A stretch of DNA of 37,534 nt, taken from positions 1 through 37,534 of the forward strand of contig JANPFV010000100.1 of the NCBI GenBank assembly GCA_031423615.1, in the 5' to 3' direction. A program made the translations under genes and the position numbers. This DNA comes from JADLGJ01 sp031423615. GTDB taxonomy: Bacteria; Omnitrophota; Gorgyraeia; Zapsychrales; JANLHA01. Positions 22,957-30,949 of the stretch are shown here, in pieces. Each line of letters begins with the position of its first letter. Position 1 is the stretch's first letter. The notes below the pieces were generated by a model. The model did not search any database, was not told where the DNA came from, and worked only from the letters and a program-made list of their open reading frames with translations.

Positions 22957-23525
22957 CAAAGATGTCTCTGACCTTGGCCAATAAGATCACTTTCGGACGT
23001 ATCCTCGCGGTGCCTTTTTTTATTACGGTGATTCTCTATTATTCTCCCCAAAACGATTATTTGCGCTTTATCGCCTTGGGGATTTTTATTTTGGCGGGGA
23101 TCGGGGATGTCCTGGACGGTTATGTGGCCCGTGCCCGTAATCAAAAAACCGAGATCGGCGCTATTCTGGATCCGCTGGCGGACAAAATTCTTTTGACGAG
23201 CGCCTTTCTATGTCTTTATGTCGTGGGACATCAATTTGCGGTGATGAATTTTCCTGTCTGGCTCGTTGTAGTTGTCATTAGCCGGGATGTGATGCTTATC
23301 GTCGGATCAATCCTCATTTTTATTTTTCAGGGGAAATTGGGGACTAAGGTTTCCGTGTGGGGAAAAGCCACGACCTTTCTTCAGGCCTTGTGTGTCATCG
23401 GCCTTTTGTTGCAATGGGAATGGACGGTGGGTTTTTGGTACGCCGCATTTATGATTACGGTGATTTCGGGACTGGATTACTTTCGACGAGGATTTGTTTT
23501 CTTGAATAGTCCGGGGAGAATTTAA
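22953..23525 (+). CDS. pgsA: CDP-diacylglycerol-glycerol-3-phosphate 3-phosphatidyltransferase
   Basis: Makes phosphatidylglycerol phosphate, the committed step to acidic phospholipids, in the inner membrane. The CDP-alcohol phosphotransferase signature D-G-x2-A-R-x8-G-x3-D-x3-D is intact (in DGYVARARNQKTEIGAILD followed by PLADK). Several hydrophobic helices are visible. The start at 22953 forms an ATGA overlap with the lipoprotein stop and gives 190 residues, with the natural N-terminus LTLANKITFGRI. Upstream in-frame starts would lie inside the lipoprotein gene. plsY follows after two bases. Confidence 0.94.
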   Translation: MTKMSLTLANKITFGRILAVPFFITVILYYSPQNDYLRFIALGIFILAGIGDVLDGYVARARNQKTEIGAILDPLADKILLTSAFLCLYVVGHQFAVMNFPVWLVVVVISRDVMLIVGSILIFIFQGKLGTKVSVWGKATTFLQALCVIGLLLQWEWTVGFWYAAFMITVISGLDYFRRGFVFLNSPGRI

Positions 23526-23527
23526 AA

Positions 23528-24154
23528 ATGAATATTTTTTTCGGCTTATTATGCAGTTATTTATTGGGTTCTATTCCCACGGCCTTTTTTTTTGGAAAAA
23601 TCATCAAAGGAATCGATATTCGACAACACGGTTCGGGGAATGTCGGTGCAACCAATGCCTTTCGTATCCTCGGCAAAAAAGTAGGGACCGTAGTTTTGCT
23701 TTTGGATATTTTAAAAGGTGTCATCGCGCTGACCGTGGTCGGAAATTTATTTCATTTTGATAAAGTGTATCTTCGTTTGTTTTTAGGCATCATGGTCGTG
23801 ATCGGTCATAACTGGACCGTATTCCTTCAGTTTAAAGGGGGAAAGGGTATTGCGACAAGTTTGGGCGTTTTAATCGGTTTGGCGATCCAGTATGAATCCT
23901 TGCGGGCTGTTCTGTTGATCACCTTTTTGGCTTGGCTGGCCCCTTTTTTGCTTAGCGGTTATGTTTCTTTGGCTTCTCTTATTGCGGCGATTGTTCTACC
24001 TATGGCCATGTTCTTGACAAAGCAAACCGGGGAAATTTTGGTTTTGGGAATCGTGTTCTGCGTTTTTGTTTTTGTCCGCCATATCCCCAATATCAAGCGC
24101 CTTTTAACCGGCCAGGAACGGCAAGTCAAGTTCAAGTGGCTTTCTCGTCGATAA
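23528..24154 (+). CDS. plsY: glycerol-3-phosphate acyltransferase PlsY
   Basis: Membrane acyltransferase that transfers the acyl group of acyl-phosphate to glycerol 3-phosphate, the first step of phosphatidic acid synthesis. The three PlsY motifs are present: SGNVGATNAFR near 36-46, FKGGKGIATSLGVL near 102-115, and a late loop before the HIPNIKRLLTG region. It has about five transmembrane helices and 208 residues, as expected. It ends the lepA-to-plsY run. Its partner PlsX is not in the window. Confidence 0.96.
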   Translation: MNIFFGLLCSYLLGSIPTAFFFGKIIKGIDIRQHGSGNVGATNAFRILGKKVGTVVLLLDILKGVIALTVVGNLFHFDKVYLRLFLGIMVVIGHNWTVFLQFKGGKGIATSLGVLIGLAIQYESLRAVLLITFLAWLAPFLLSGYVSLASLIAAIVLPMAMFLTKQTGEILVLGIVFCVFVFVRHIPNIKRLLTGQERQVKFKWLSRR

Positions 24155-24206
24155 ACCCATTTTCTAAAAATCAGGAAAGCGGTTTCTTGGCAGGGACTTC
24201 CCGGGC

Positions 24207-24234
24207 TTGCTCCCGCTCTTTTGCGTGTTATACT
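24207..24234 (+). promoter_or_regulatory. promoter for the small basic orphan protein
   Basis: TTGCTC (24207-24212), a 16-base spacer, then TATACT (24229-24234) with the extended motif TGT directly before it. It lies about 38 bases before the gene start. Confidence 0.55.
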
Positions 24235-24271
24235 TCGATTGTATGATTGCGCGAAGGAAAGGGGGAAGAGG

Positions 24272-24625
24272 ATGAAAACCATCGAGTACAAGAAACGCCA
24301 TTCCATAAAACATCGCCGTAAGGTGATCTCGATTAACGAAAATAATGAAGACAAAGACTGCAAAACCCACGTTCATAAAAGTTTCGTCTACGTGGTCAAA
24401 GAAGTCCCGCATATCACGGAAGCTCTTCCTGAACCCCATGTTTTTATCCGTAAGAAATTTGACAGCCCGACCCAGCGAGAAAGCTTCGCCTTTAAAGTCA
24501 AAGGGGCTTTTTATATTAACCGTGGCCGTCATGTTTTTAAAGTGAACTTTTGTCACGCCTTACGCATTGATATCGCCTGGAAATACAAGATCTTCTCCCC
24601 CCAAAAGTCAGAAACTCTGACTTAA
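24272..24625 (+). CDS. small basic hypothetical protein
   Basis: A 117-residue protein with no family that I recognise. The ATG at 24272 follows a strong GGGGGAAGAGG ribosome-binding site and a good promoter, so it is likely a real gene. The N-terminus is very basic (KKRHSIKHRRK), followed by an acidic patch and a mixed, probably beta-containing C-terminal half (FAFKVKGAFYINRGRH). No signal peptide or membrane segment is seen. It could bind nucleic acid, but that is a guess from charge alone. It is transcribed alone and followed by three hairpins. Confidence 0.65.
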   Translation: MKTIEYKKRHSIKHRRKVISINENNEDKDCKTHVHKSFVYVVKEVPHITEALPEPHVFIRKKFDSPTQRESFAFKVKGAFYINRGRHVFKVNFCHALRIDIAWKYKIFSPQKSETLT

Positions 24626-24647
24626 GACTCACGTGGCTGAAAGCCAC
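24605..24647 (+). promoter_or_regulatory. two tandem hairpins at the 3' end of the basic orphan gene
   Basis: AAGTCAGA (24605-24612) pairs with TCTGACTT (24616-24623) around a three-base loop and includes the last codons of the gene. GTGGCT (24633-24638) pairs with AGCCAC (24642-24647). Neither is followed by a T tract. They precede the stronger terminator by a few bases and may stabilise the mRNA end. Confidence 0.5.
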
Positions 24648-24653
24648 ACCCCA

Positions 24654-24687
24654 AACGGAAGGCCAATGGCCTTCCGTTATTTATTCG
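24654..24687 (+). terminator. intrinsic terminator
   Basis: AACGGAAGGCCA (24654-24665) and TGGCCTTCCGTT (24667-24678) form a perfect 12-base stem around one central base, followed by ATTTATT. The T tract is imperfect, but the stem is very stable. The sequence from 24688 to 24769 holds nothing recognisable. Confidence 0.7.
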
Positions 24688-24769
24688 TCCCGCAAGGCTT
24701 GGCCCGAGTGGCGCAAAAATCACCTGCTCAGAAAATATAATAAGAACACGTAGTCATAAAAAAACTTTG

Positions 24770-24778
24770 TGCTAGAAT
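24770..24778 (+). promoter_or_regulatory. extended -10 promoter for the peptidoglycan-binding lipoprotein
   Basis: TGC followed by TAGAAT, with no evident -35, about 70 bases before the gene. The same TAGAATAC sequence recurs before the unknown gene at 27855. Confidence 0.45.
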
Positions 24779-24847
24779 ACGTTCACGGAAATTTTCTGAG
24801 ATCAATTTTTATATACATTTACAACAGTAATGAGACAAGGAGGGGAT

Positions 24848-25312
24848 ATGGTTAAGAATTTGTTTTTAATGGCCGGGTTGATGATCGGGCTTTCATCCTT
24901 GGTCGGTTGTGCTACGACGGGGCAAGGTCAATCAGCGGCGGATTTACAATTGCGGGTCAATGAATTGGAAAATCAGGTCGCGGCGAAGGATTCTGAGATC
25001 AAGGATTTAAAATTCACGATGAAGGACATGGCATATGACCTCGACCGCAACAAAACTCAGCGGGGCAGTAATGTGAGCAGCAAACCTTTTGATTATTCCA
25101 AGAATGAAAGTATTTTACGGATCAAGGTCGCTCCGGAAAAAGTCCAGCAAGCCCTTAAGGCGGCGGGTTATTACAAGGGTACGGTCGACGGAAAATTGGG
25201 TAACGGGACCAAGGCGGCGATCAGCAAATTTCAAAAGGATCACGGCCTGAAAGCTGACGGTATTGTTGGTGAAAAAACCTGGAGTGAATTGAAGGCCGCC
25301 GCCAATCCATAA
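24848..25312 (+). CDS. lipoprotein with coiled coil and peptidoglycan-binding domain
   Basis: A 154-residue envelope protein. The signal peptide ends in the lipobox LVGC (cysteine at residue 21). Residues about 28-65 form a coiled coil (LRVNELENQVAAKDSEIKDL). Residues about 95-152 are a PG_binding_1 domain (VQQALKAAGYYKGTVDGKLG to DGIVGEKTWSEL). It probably tethers a membrane to the peptidoglycan or anchors a partner there. The ATG at 24848 is chosen because AAGGAGGGG lies at the right distance. An upstream ATG has no such site. Confidence 0.9.
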   Translation: MVKNLFLMAGLMIGLSSLVGCATTGQGQSAADLQLRVNELENQVAAKDSEIKDLKFTMKDMAYDLDRNKTQRGSNVSSKPFDYSKNESILRIKVAPEKVQQALKAAGYYKGTVDGKLGNGTKAAISKFQKDHGLKADGIVGEKTWSELKAAANP

Positions 25313-25327
25313 CGGCCGGCTTGAAAA

Positions 25328-26164
25328 ATGTCCTTCCTTTGCGTGAGCGTGATCGGGTGCGGCTGGCTGGGTTTTCCTCTGGCCCAGGCTTTGTTAAGGC
25401 AAGGTTACCGTATTAAAGGTTCGACGAGAACTTTAGAAAAGATCCCTGTTTTAGAAAAAGCAGGGATTTCTTCTTTTTGCCTCACCGTAAATGGGGCTCT
25501 GGTCGGAGCTGGGATTGGAGACTTTTTTAACACGGACGTTGTCGTCATCACCTTGCCCTTTCGCAGAGATTTTTATGACCCAGGTGAATATCAGAAACAA
25601 ATCCGCGCTATTACCCGCGATGTTCAAAACGGCAAGGCGGGTTGTGTACTTTTCACCAGCTCGACATCGGTGTATCCGGATGATTTAGAAATGGCCACGG
25701 AAGACGCCTCTTTTGTCCCTGACAATGCCCGGTCAAAAATTCTGCGGGAGATTGAAAATGAATTAATGGCCAATCCGCATTTTCAAACTACCGTAGTCCG
25801 CCTCGCCGGACTTTACGGTTCGGAAAGGAAAATTGGGGGATTTTTAGCAGGAAAGAAGGACGTGCCGGGAGCGGACAGCCCGGTCAATCTGATTCATTTA
25901 GACGATGCGGTGCGGATCATTGTTGAGATCATTTCTCAAAAGGCATGGAATGAAATTTTTAACGCCTGCGCTGATCAGCATCCCACCAAAAAAATTTTAT
26001 ATACGTCGGCGGCCAAAAAAATGAAACTCGACGTGCCGCAATTTAGCACAGAGAAAAGCTCAGTCAAAAAAATTGTGGTTAATGACAAGGTGAAGGAAAT
26101 TTTGGGATACCGTTTTCTTCACCCGGACCCCCTAAAGGACATCGAAGCGTCCGTTTGGGATTGA
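25328..26164 (+). CDS. atypical NAD-binding epimerase/reductase-like protein (YeeZ-like)
   Basis: A 278-residue cytoplasmic Rossmann-fold protein of the extended SDR type. The nucleotide-binding motif is IGCGWLGFPLAQALLRQG near residues 9-26. The fold continues with LFTSSTSVYPD near 117-127, VVRLAGLYGSERK and NLIHLDDAVRII. The usual catalytic Y-x3-K is not present. After SSTSVYP the helix carries RSKILREIE instead, as in YeeZ-like proteins, so the reaction is uncertain. It lies 15 bases after the lipoprotein stop and may share its transcript. It converges on the transglutaminase-like gene. Confidence 0.83.
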   Translation: MSFLCVSVIGCGWLGFPLAQALLRQGYRIKGSTRTLEKIPVLEKAGISSFCLTVNGALVGAGIGDFFNTDVVVITLPFRRDFYDPGEYQKQIRAITRDVQNGKAGCVLFTSSTSVYPDDLEMATEDASFVPDNARSKILREIENELMANPHFQTTVVRLAGLYGSERKIGGFLAGKKDVPGADSPVNLIHLDDAVRIIVEIISQKAWNEIFNACADQHPTKKILYTSAAKKMKLDVPQFSTEKSSVKKIVVNDKVKEILGYRFLHPDPLKDIEASVWD

Positions 26165-26187
26165 AATCCTTTTTGCCATCCCAAAAA

Positions 26188-26772
26188 TTAAATGCGTTGG
26201 TAGATCAAACGGCTTTGTTTGGACAAGACATCCAGTTCGAAAGAACGGGAGTAGTGAAATTGCTCGGTCAGTTCTTGTGCGAGGGCGACAAGGTCCTGGG
26301 CGGTCGAGGATTTGAGTTGGGCATTGTCAAACCAGTAAAATTTTCCGCTGTATTCAAAAGCACAGACCGCGTGGGCATTTTTATTTGAATAGAGCATGAG
26401 AACGTGCGGTGCAAAACCCAGGACACGCAAAACCTGGGAATTGAGAAAAGCAAAATCTTCACAGTCACCGCGTTTCGTTTTTAAAAATTCTTGCGGATCG
26501 AGCCATTGATCGTCCCGAGGGTCACTTTGGTAAATCATGTTTTTTCCCAGCCAGGCCGCGTAGTCCTGCACGGTGCGGATCTGGTTTTGCGAAACAATCT
26601 CGGCGATCCTTTGGTCGCTTGCGACGGGGCGCGCAACCAAAACACCGTTATGCTGGAGTCTCTCCTGACGCACTTGCGGTGAGCGCACAGGAATGGCCGT
26701 TTCAACGGCCGAGCAAGGTGCGGCCGCGATCAGATTCACGCTGATTAAGAGTGCAAAAAGAATTGTTTTCAT
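26188..26772 (-). CDS. exported transglutaminase-like cysteine protein
   Basis: A 194-residue protein with an N-terminal signal peptide (cleavage probably after AAAPCSA). The transglutaminase-like catalytic triad is visible as C104 (KRGDCEDFAFL), H134 (NAHAVCAFE) and D149 (WFDNAQL). Small periplasmic proteins of this kind often act as peptidases, and this one may process envelope proteins or peptides. The substrate cannot be told. It is the only minus-strand gene in this part, divergent from the sugar kinase gene and convergent with the epimerase-like gene. Confidence 0.85.
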   Translation of the reverse strand: MKTILFALLISVNLIAAAPCSAVETAIPVRSPQVRQERLQHNGVLVARPVASDQRIAEIVSQNQIRTVQDYAAWLGKNMIYQSDPRDDQWLDPQEFLKTKRGDCEDFAFLNSQVLRVLGFAPHVLMLYSNKNAHAVCAFEYSGKFYWFDNAQLKSSTAQDLVALAQELTEQFHYSRSFELDVLSKQSRLIYQRI

Positions 26773-26866
26773 ATTGGAAATAGCGCCAAGCCGGGATAAA
26801 ATAAGGCTTGAACCGCCTGCGAGAAAGTTTTTATTCTACCAAAAATACGGGCCCAAAACAAGGATT

Positions 26867-27808
26867 ATGAAATTGCTACCCATTTTGACCGTCACCCTTA
26901 ATCCGGCTATTGATCAGATGGTCCTGGTCCCTCATTTTGTCGTCGGAAAAGACAATAGAGCGTTGCGTGTGACGTCAACCGCTGGAGGCAAGGGCTTGAA
27001 TGTGGCGCGGACGCTTAAAGGCCTCGGGGCCCAAACCGTTGCGACAGGGTTTGCGGGGGGAGCGACGGGTCAAAATCTTTTGCGCGAGCTTTTGCTTGAG
27101 GGAATAGAGCACAATTTTGTATTTATTCAGGGTGAAACGCGGGTCAATCTCACGGTAGGTGATCAAAAGACGAAAAAACAGACCCGCCTTTTGGAGCCGG
27201 GCCCCGTCGTTGACAAAACAGATCTGGCCAGTTTCTGGCGCAAATTTCAAAGACTGGCGGAAAAGAGCCAGTGGATTGTGGTGAGCGGGCGGGGAATCCA
27301 GGGAGCGCCCAAAGATTTTTACGGCGAGTTGACGCAGACCGGACAGAAAGCGGGAGGAAAGGTTTTTGTGGACACCAGCGGTAAAGATTTTCAGGCAGCC
27401 TTGAAAGGAAAACCTTTTCTCGTTAAACCTAACAAAAATGAGGCCGAAGTTTTTCTCAAATCAAAGCTGTCGAGTCGCAAGGACATCAAAACGGCATTAA
27501 AGAAACTTCTCAATCGAGGCGCCCAAAACGTCATTATTTCTCTGGGCCGCCGCGGGGCAGCCGGCACCGACGGAAAAGTTTTTTGTTTCGCGACGGTTCC
27601 CCCAGTTAAGGTTGTGAATCCGGTCGGGTGCGGGGATGCTCTGCTCGCCGGCTGCGTCTATGCTTTTTCTCAGCAAAGCCGGTTTAAAGATGTTCTGGCC
27701 TTTGGAGCGGCTTGCGGGACCGCCAGCGCTTTGACCGCCGTGCCCGGACATATCGAAGGCGCCCGGCTGGGCGGGATTTTACAGCAAGTTATCGTCAAAG
27801 ATTTTTAG
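26867..27808 (+). CDS. 1-phosphofructokinase/tagatose-6-phosphate kinase family (PfkB)
   Basis: ATP-dependent sugar-phosphate kinase with 313 residues. The N-terminus ILTVTLNPAIDQ and the AGGKGLNVARTLKGLG motif are typical of the FruK/LacC branch. The C-terminal signature NPVGCGDALLAGCVYAF carries the catalytic aspartate and anion hole. No PTS genes adjoin it, so it could phosphorylate fructose 1-phosphate, tagatose 6-phosphate or fructose 6-phosphate. The ATG at 26867 is at the family N-terminus. A longer frame starting at 26693 would overlap the signal-peptide region of the opposite gene and is rejected. Confidence 0.92.
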   Translation: MKLLPILTVTLNPAIDQMVLVPHFVVGKDNRALRVTSTAGGKGLNVARTLKGLGAQTVATGFAGGATGQNLLRELLLEGIEHNFVFIQGETRVNLTVGDQKTKKQTRLLEPGPVVDKTDLASFWRKFQRLAEKSQWIVVSGRGIQGAPKDFYGELTQTGQKAGGKVFVDTSGKDFQAALKGKPFLVKPNKNEAEVFLKSKLSSRKDIKTALKKLLNRGAQNVIISLGRRGAAGTDGKVFCFATVPPVKVVNPVGCGDALLAGCVYAFSQQSRFKDVLAFGAACGTASALTAVPGHIEGARLGGILQQVIVKDF

Positions 27809-27811
27809 CCG

Positions 27812-27820
27812 TGGTAGAAT
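27812..27820 (+). promoter_or_regulatory. extended -10 promoter for the metallopeptidase/ATP-grasp cluster
   Basis: TGG followed by TAGAAT, four bases after the kinase stop and 34 bases before the first gene of the cluster. No -35 box is evident. Confidence 0.45.
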
Positions 27821-27854
27821 ACATTTCATTTGCATTATTTGAGAGGAGATTTTT

Positions 27855-28517
27855 ATGTCCATGTCCGACACCGAACTTTACGAACAGAAACAAAAACAAA
27901 AGAAACTGAACAGTAGCATCACCGCGGATTTGATCCGTGACAAATTGATTCAGTATTCTAAGGATTTTAAGACCGCGTGGCTGCATCTGGGGCAAAATTT
28001 GTACCCCGTTTACAAAGACAAACTTTTTACCGCGTGGGGTTTTGAGAAATTTGAGCATTACACGGAAGGTGAGCTCGGTGTTAATAAGGAAACCGCGACG
28101 AAACTTTTGAAAACGTATTTCTTTCTTGAGCAGGAGGAGCCGGAATATTTGAAAAAAGAATTCCGGGAAGAGCGGGACCCCGCGCAAGTCCCGGGCTATG
28201 ATGCGCTCAATGTTTTACGTTTGGCCCGGGCCCGCAAGGAGTTAAACAAAAAGGATTACGACGAGCTTAAAGAAAAAGTCTTTGAAAAAGGCGGGGAAGC
28301 CGCGGAAGTTCGCCGTGATTTAGTCAGTTTGATGAAGGAACGTAAACAGGTGGATCCCGATGAGGAACGCGAAAAACGCAACACCGCGGCGGTCAAAAAG
28401 CTTTTGAACGCTTTGCGGTCTTTCCAGAAGGACATGGAAGCTTTAAAGCTGGCTCCGGCGGCGTTGGTTGCTGAGGTCAATGGCCTGATGAAAAAACTTG
28501 AGGAGGAAGTTGAATAA
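27855..28517 (+). CDS. hypothetical charged helical protein, first gene of the ATP-grasp cluster
   Basis: A 220-residue cytoplasmic protein that I do not recognise. Residues about 20-95 look like a compact helical domain with conserved-looking aromatics (TAWLHLGQNLYPVYKDKLF, WGFEKFEHYTEGELG), perhaps a DNA-binding or adaptor fold. Residues about 100-220 are long, highly charged helices, probably coiled coil. The AGAGGAG ribosome-binding site is good. Its stop codon lies one base before the metallopeptidase start, so it belongs to the same operon. It might regulate, or be modified by, the downstream enzymes. Confidence 0.8.
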   Translation: MSMSDTELYEQKQKQKKLNSSITADLIRDKLIQYSKDFKTAWLHLGQNLYPVYKDKLFTAWGFEKFEHYTEGELGVNKETATKLLKTYFFLEQEEPEYLKKEFREERDPAQVPGYDALNVLRLARARKELNKKDYDELKEKVFEKGGEAAEVRRDLVSLMKERKQVDPDEEREKRNTAAVKKLLNALRSFQKDMEALKLAPAALVAEVNGLMKKLEEEVE

Positions 28518-28518
28518 C

Positions 28519-29541
28519 GTGGACTTGGGCGGTTTAACGGAAGAGCAGCTTCTGGCTTTGCGTATTTGCGATTTGCCTTTGGCAATTGAGGGCACGTGGC
28601 TCAACGATTGTATTCATCAACTGTATGCGGAGCTGGACGTCAAAGGTTTGAAATTCCGACCCGGCTGTTATTTGGCCGATGAATGGTTGACCCCCCTCGG
28701 GGAACCGGTCATCGGCATTCCTTTTTACCTCGCCCATCCGACCTTGACCCGCCTGGAAAAGAAAATGATGCTGGAGGCCGAAGGCGAAACCAAGGAAGAG
28801 TGCATGAAGCTCCTTCGCCATGAATGCGGACACGCCATCAGTTATGCTTATGGATTACATAAGAAAAAGCGTTGGCAGCAGATTTTTGGGCCATCTTCCA
28901 AGGAATATGGCGACACTTTTCGCTTCCGTCCCTACAGCAAAAATTATGTGCGGCATTTGGACGGTTTTTATGCGCAATTTCACCCCGACGAGGATTTTGT
29001 GGAAACGTTCGCTGTGTGGCTGACGCCTGCGGCTGATTGGCAAAAAACGTATCAGGGCTGGCCCGCCTTGAAAAAATTGCTGTATGTTTCCGATCTGATG
29101 GCGTCCGTGGCTGGCAAGGAACCTTTGTCCGTCAAAGGGATGAAGCATTGGCACTTTAAGAATATCAAAATCACCCTGAATAATTTCTATAGAAAAAAAC
29201 GGGAATTCTGGGCGGAACAGTTTCCGGATTTTCACGACGGGAATTTAAAAAAGATTTTCAGCGCCGACTCATCCGGGGAGAACATCCTTGCGGCCGTGGC
29301 TTTTATCAAGCGCTATCAAAAAGACATTGTTTCCAGCCTCATCCGCTGGACCGGGGAGCGCAAATACGTGGTGAGTCATTTATTAAAGGCCGTGGCCCAG
29401 CGGTCCAAGGAGTTGAAGCTTTTTTCATCCGGTGACAATGCCTTGACGTTGGCTAATCTTTCGGCGTACCTCACGACCTTGGTGATGAATTATATTTACA
29501 CCGGATGGTACCGCGGCGACGAAGGGAAGAAAAAACGATGA
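28519..29541 (+). CDS. putative zinc metallopeptidase (Peptidase_Mx-like)
   Basis: A 340-residue cytoplasmic protein with the zinc-binding HExxH motif HECGH at 101-105 in KLLRHECGHAISYAYGL. A candidate third ligand, E162, is in the DEDFVETFAVWL segment, giving the gluzincin-like spacing seen in the putative zinc-binding metallopeptidase family (Pfam Peptidase_Mx, named from memory). No signal peptide is seen. The start is uncertain: GTG 28519 directly after the upstream stop, TTG 28510, or TTG 28498. An AGGAGG lies at 28501-28506. Its TGA overlaps the ATP-grasp ATG, so the two proteins are made together and probably act on one substrate. Confidence 0.85.
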   Translation: MDLGGLTEEQLLALRICDLPLAIEGTWLNDCIHQLYAELDVKGLKFRPGCYLADEWLTPLGEPVIGIPFYLAHPTLTRLEKKMMLEAEGETKEECMKLLRHECGHAISYAYGLHKKKRWQQIFGPSSKEYGDTFRFRPYSKNYVRHLDGFYAQFHPDEDFVETFAVWLTPAADWQKTYQGWPALKKLLYVSDLMASVAGKEPLSVKGMKHWHFKNIKITLNNFYRKKREFWAEQFPDFHDGNLKKIFSADSSGENILAAVAFIKRYQKDIVSSLIRWTGERKYVVSHLLKAVAQRSKELKLFSSGDNALTLANLSAYLTTLVMNYIYTGWYRGDEGKKKR

Positions 29542-30587
29542 ATAAGAAATTGAAAGTTCTTGAGCTTTTTCACACGCCTTATGCAATGCCCCGGGGTTAT
29601 GATTATAAGGAAGAATTCGCCGACCCCGACAATATGTACACCGAGAGAGACGTTTATGACGCGCTTGTGGCGAATGGTTATGAAGTTCGCCGGCTGGGGC
29701 TGTTTAATGACATTGCCCCGCTTTTGGAGGAAATAAAAGAATTTAAGCCGGATGTGGTTTTTAATCTGGTGGAAGTTTATAATGACAAAAGTTATCTGGA
29801 AAAAAATATCGGCGCTCTTTTAGAATTGCTGGACATTCCCTATACCGGCGCCAGCGCGGATGCACTTTTGATTTGCAACAACAAAGCGCTGAGCAAAAAG
29901 ATTCTGCGATTTCATCGTCTGAAGGTCGCGCGTTTTCACGTTTTTTACCGCGGTCAAAAAATCTGGCGTCCCAAAATGGTCAAACTGCCCGCGGTGATTA
30001 AGCCTTTGTGCGAAGAAGCTTCGCGGGGGATTTCGCAGGCGTCGGTCGTCGACAATGATGAGGCCTTCGCGGAGCGGATCAGGTTCATTCACGAAAACAT
30101 GAACTTGGATGCTATTGCCGAAGAATATATCGAAGGCCGCGAACTTTACGTTAGTGTCATGGGACATAAGCAGTTGAAAGTTTTGCCGGCGCGTGAGTTG
30201 AAATTTGGCGACATGCCTGAGGACGAACCCCGCATTGCGACGTACAAGGCGAAGTGGGATGACAAGTACCGCGCCCGCTGGGGAATAAAAAGTGTGGCGG
30301 CGGGAAAACTTCCGGAGGGGGTCGCTGAGGCCCTCAATGACGCGTGCAAGCGCGCCTACCGGGCGCTTAACATGAACAGTTATGTGCGTTTCGATATCCG
30401 TGTCACGGCGGATCATAAAATTTATTTCATCGAACCGAATGCCAATCCGTGCATCGCCAGAATCGATGAGATGGCCTTGGCCGCCGAAAAGGAAGGCATG
30501 GATTACAATCATTTGATCCGCCGTATTGTCAACATGGCGTTGGCTAATCATGCCGATGGACATGTGAAAATTAACCGTAAAGGATAA
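29538..30587 (+). CDS. D-Ala-D-Ala ligase-like ATP-grasp ligase
   Basis: A 349-residue protein with the ATP-grasp fold of the Ddl type: FKPDVVFNLVE, GIPYTGAS-like sequence (DIPYTGASADALLICNNK) near 105-125, AVIKPLCEEASRGIS near 153-167 for ATP binding, EEYIEGRELYVSV near 194, and the metal-binding end YFIEPNANPC near 295-304. Enzymes of this group form a peptide or amide bond through an acyl-phosphate. It is not a standard Ddl, because the N-terminus is divergent and it sits with a metallopeptidase rather than mur genes. The ATGA overlap selects this start. The true substrates are unknown. Confidence 0.9.
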   Translation: MNKKLKVLELFHTPYAMPRGYDYKEEFADPDNMYTERDVYDALVANGYEVRRLGLFNDIAPLLEEIKEFKPDVVFNLVEVYNDKSYLEKNIGALLELLDIPYTGASADALLICNNKALSKKILRFHRLKVARFHVFYRGQKIWRPKMVKLPAVIKPLCEEASRGISQASVVDNDEAFAERIRFIHENMNLDAIAEEYIEGRELYVSVMGHKQLKVLPARELKFGDMPEDEPRIATYKAKWDDKYRARWGIKSVAAGKLPEGVAEALNDACKRAYRALNMNSYVRFDIRVTADHKIYFIEPNANPCIARIDEMALAAEKEGMDYNHLIRRIVNMALANHADGHVKINRKG

Positions 30588-30589
30588 CC

Positions 30590-30949
30590 GTGAAGAAAAA
30601 AATTCTCGTTATCGACGATGACCGTATTAACGCCAAGATCGTTAAACTCAACCTGACCAAGGAAGGGTTTCATGTTGAAACCGCATTTGACGGAGATGAA
30701 GGTCTCGCTCTTTTACCCACCGTCACCCCCGATCTGATTGTTTTAGACGTTAACATGCCCCATATGAACGGTTATACCTTTATGCTGGAGATCCAGAAGT
30801 TTGAAAAGCAAAAAGACACTCCGGTCATTGTCCTGACGGCGCAAGCCGATGTGCGGCCGATTTTTAAATTTAATGGAGTGAAAGATTATCTTGTTAAACC
30901 CATCAGCGGTCCAGACTTGGTTGAAAAGGTGAAAAAATATGTCCGTTGA
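30590..30949 (+). CDS. stand-alone response regulator receiver domain
   Basis: A CheY-like receiver of 119 residues and no output domain. The acidic pair is in VIDDDR (residues 8-10), the phosphoacceptor aspartate is in IVLDVNMPHMNGY (near 53), the conserved threonine is in VLTAQA (near 83) and the lysine is in YLVKPIS (near 103). The start is GTG, two bases after the ATP-grasp stop. It overlaps the next gene by 11 bases. No histidine kinase is adjacent. It probably regulates the neighbouring enzymes or a partner by protein contact. Confidence 0.93.
   Translation: MKKKILVIDDDRINAKIVKLNLTKEGFHVETAFDGDEGLALLPTVTPDLIVLDVNMPHMNGYTFMLEIQKFEKQKDTPVIVLTAQADVRPIFKFNGVKDYLVKPISGPDLVEKVKKYVR

Noticed and set aside
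26693..26866. N-terminal extension of the PfkB-family kinase
   Set aside because: The extension overlaps the opposite gene's signal-peptide codons, shows no family similarity and lacks a ribosome-binding site. The family N-terminus begins at 26867.
29538..30587. Calling the ATP-grasp protein a standard cell-wall D-alanine ligase (ddl)
   Set aside because: The fold is Ddl-like, but the N-terminus is divergent and the neighbours are a metallopeptidase and a receiver rather than mur genes, so the substrate cannot be assigned.
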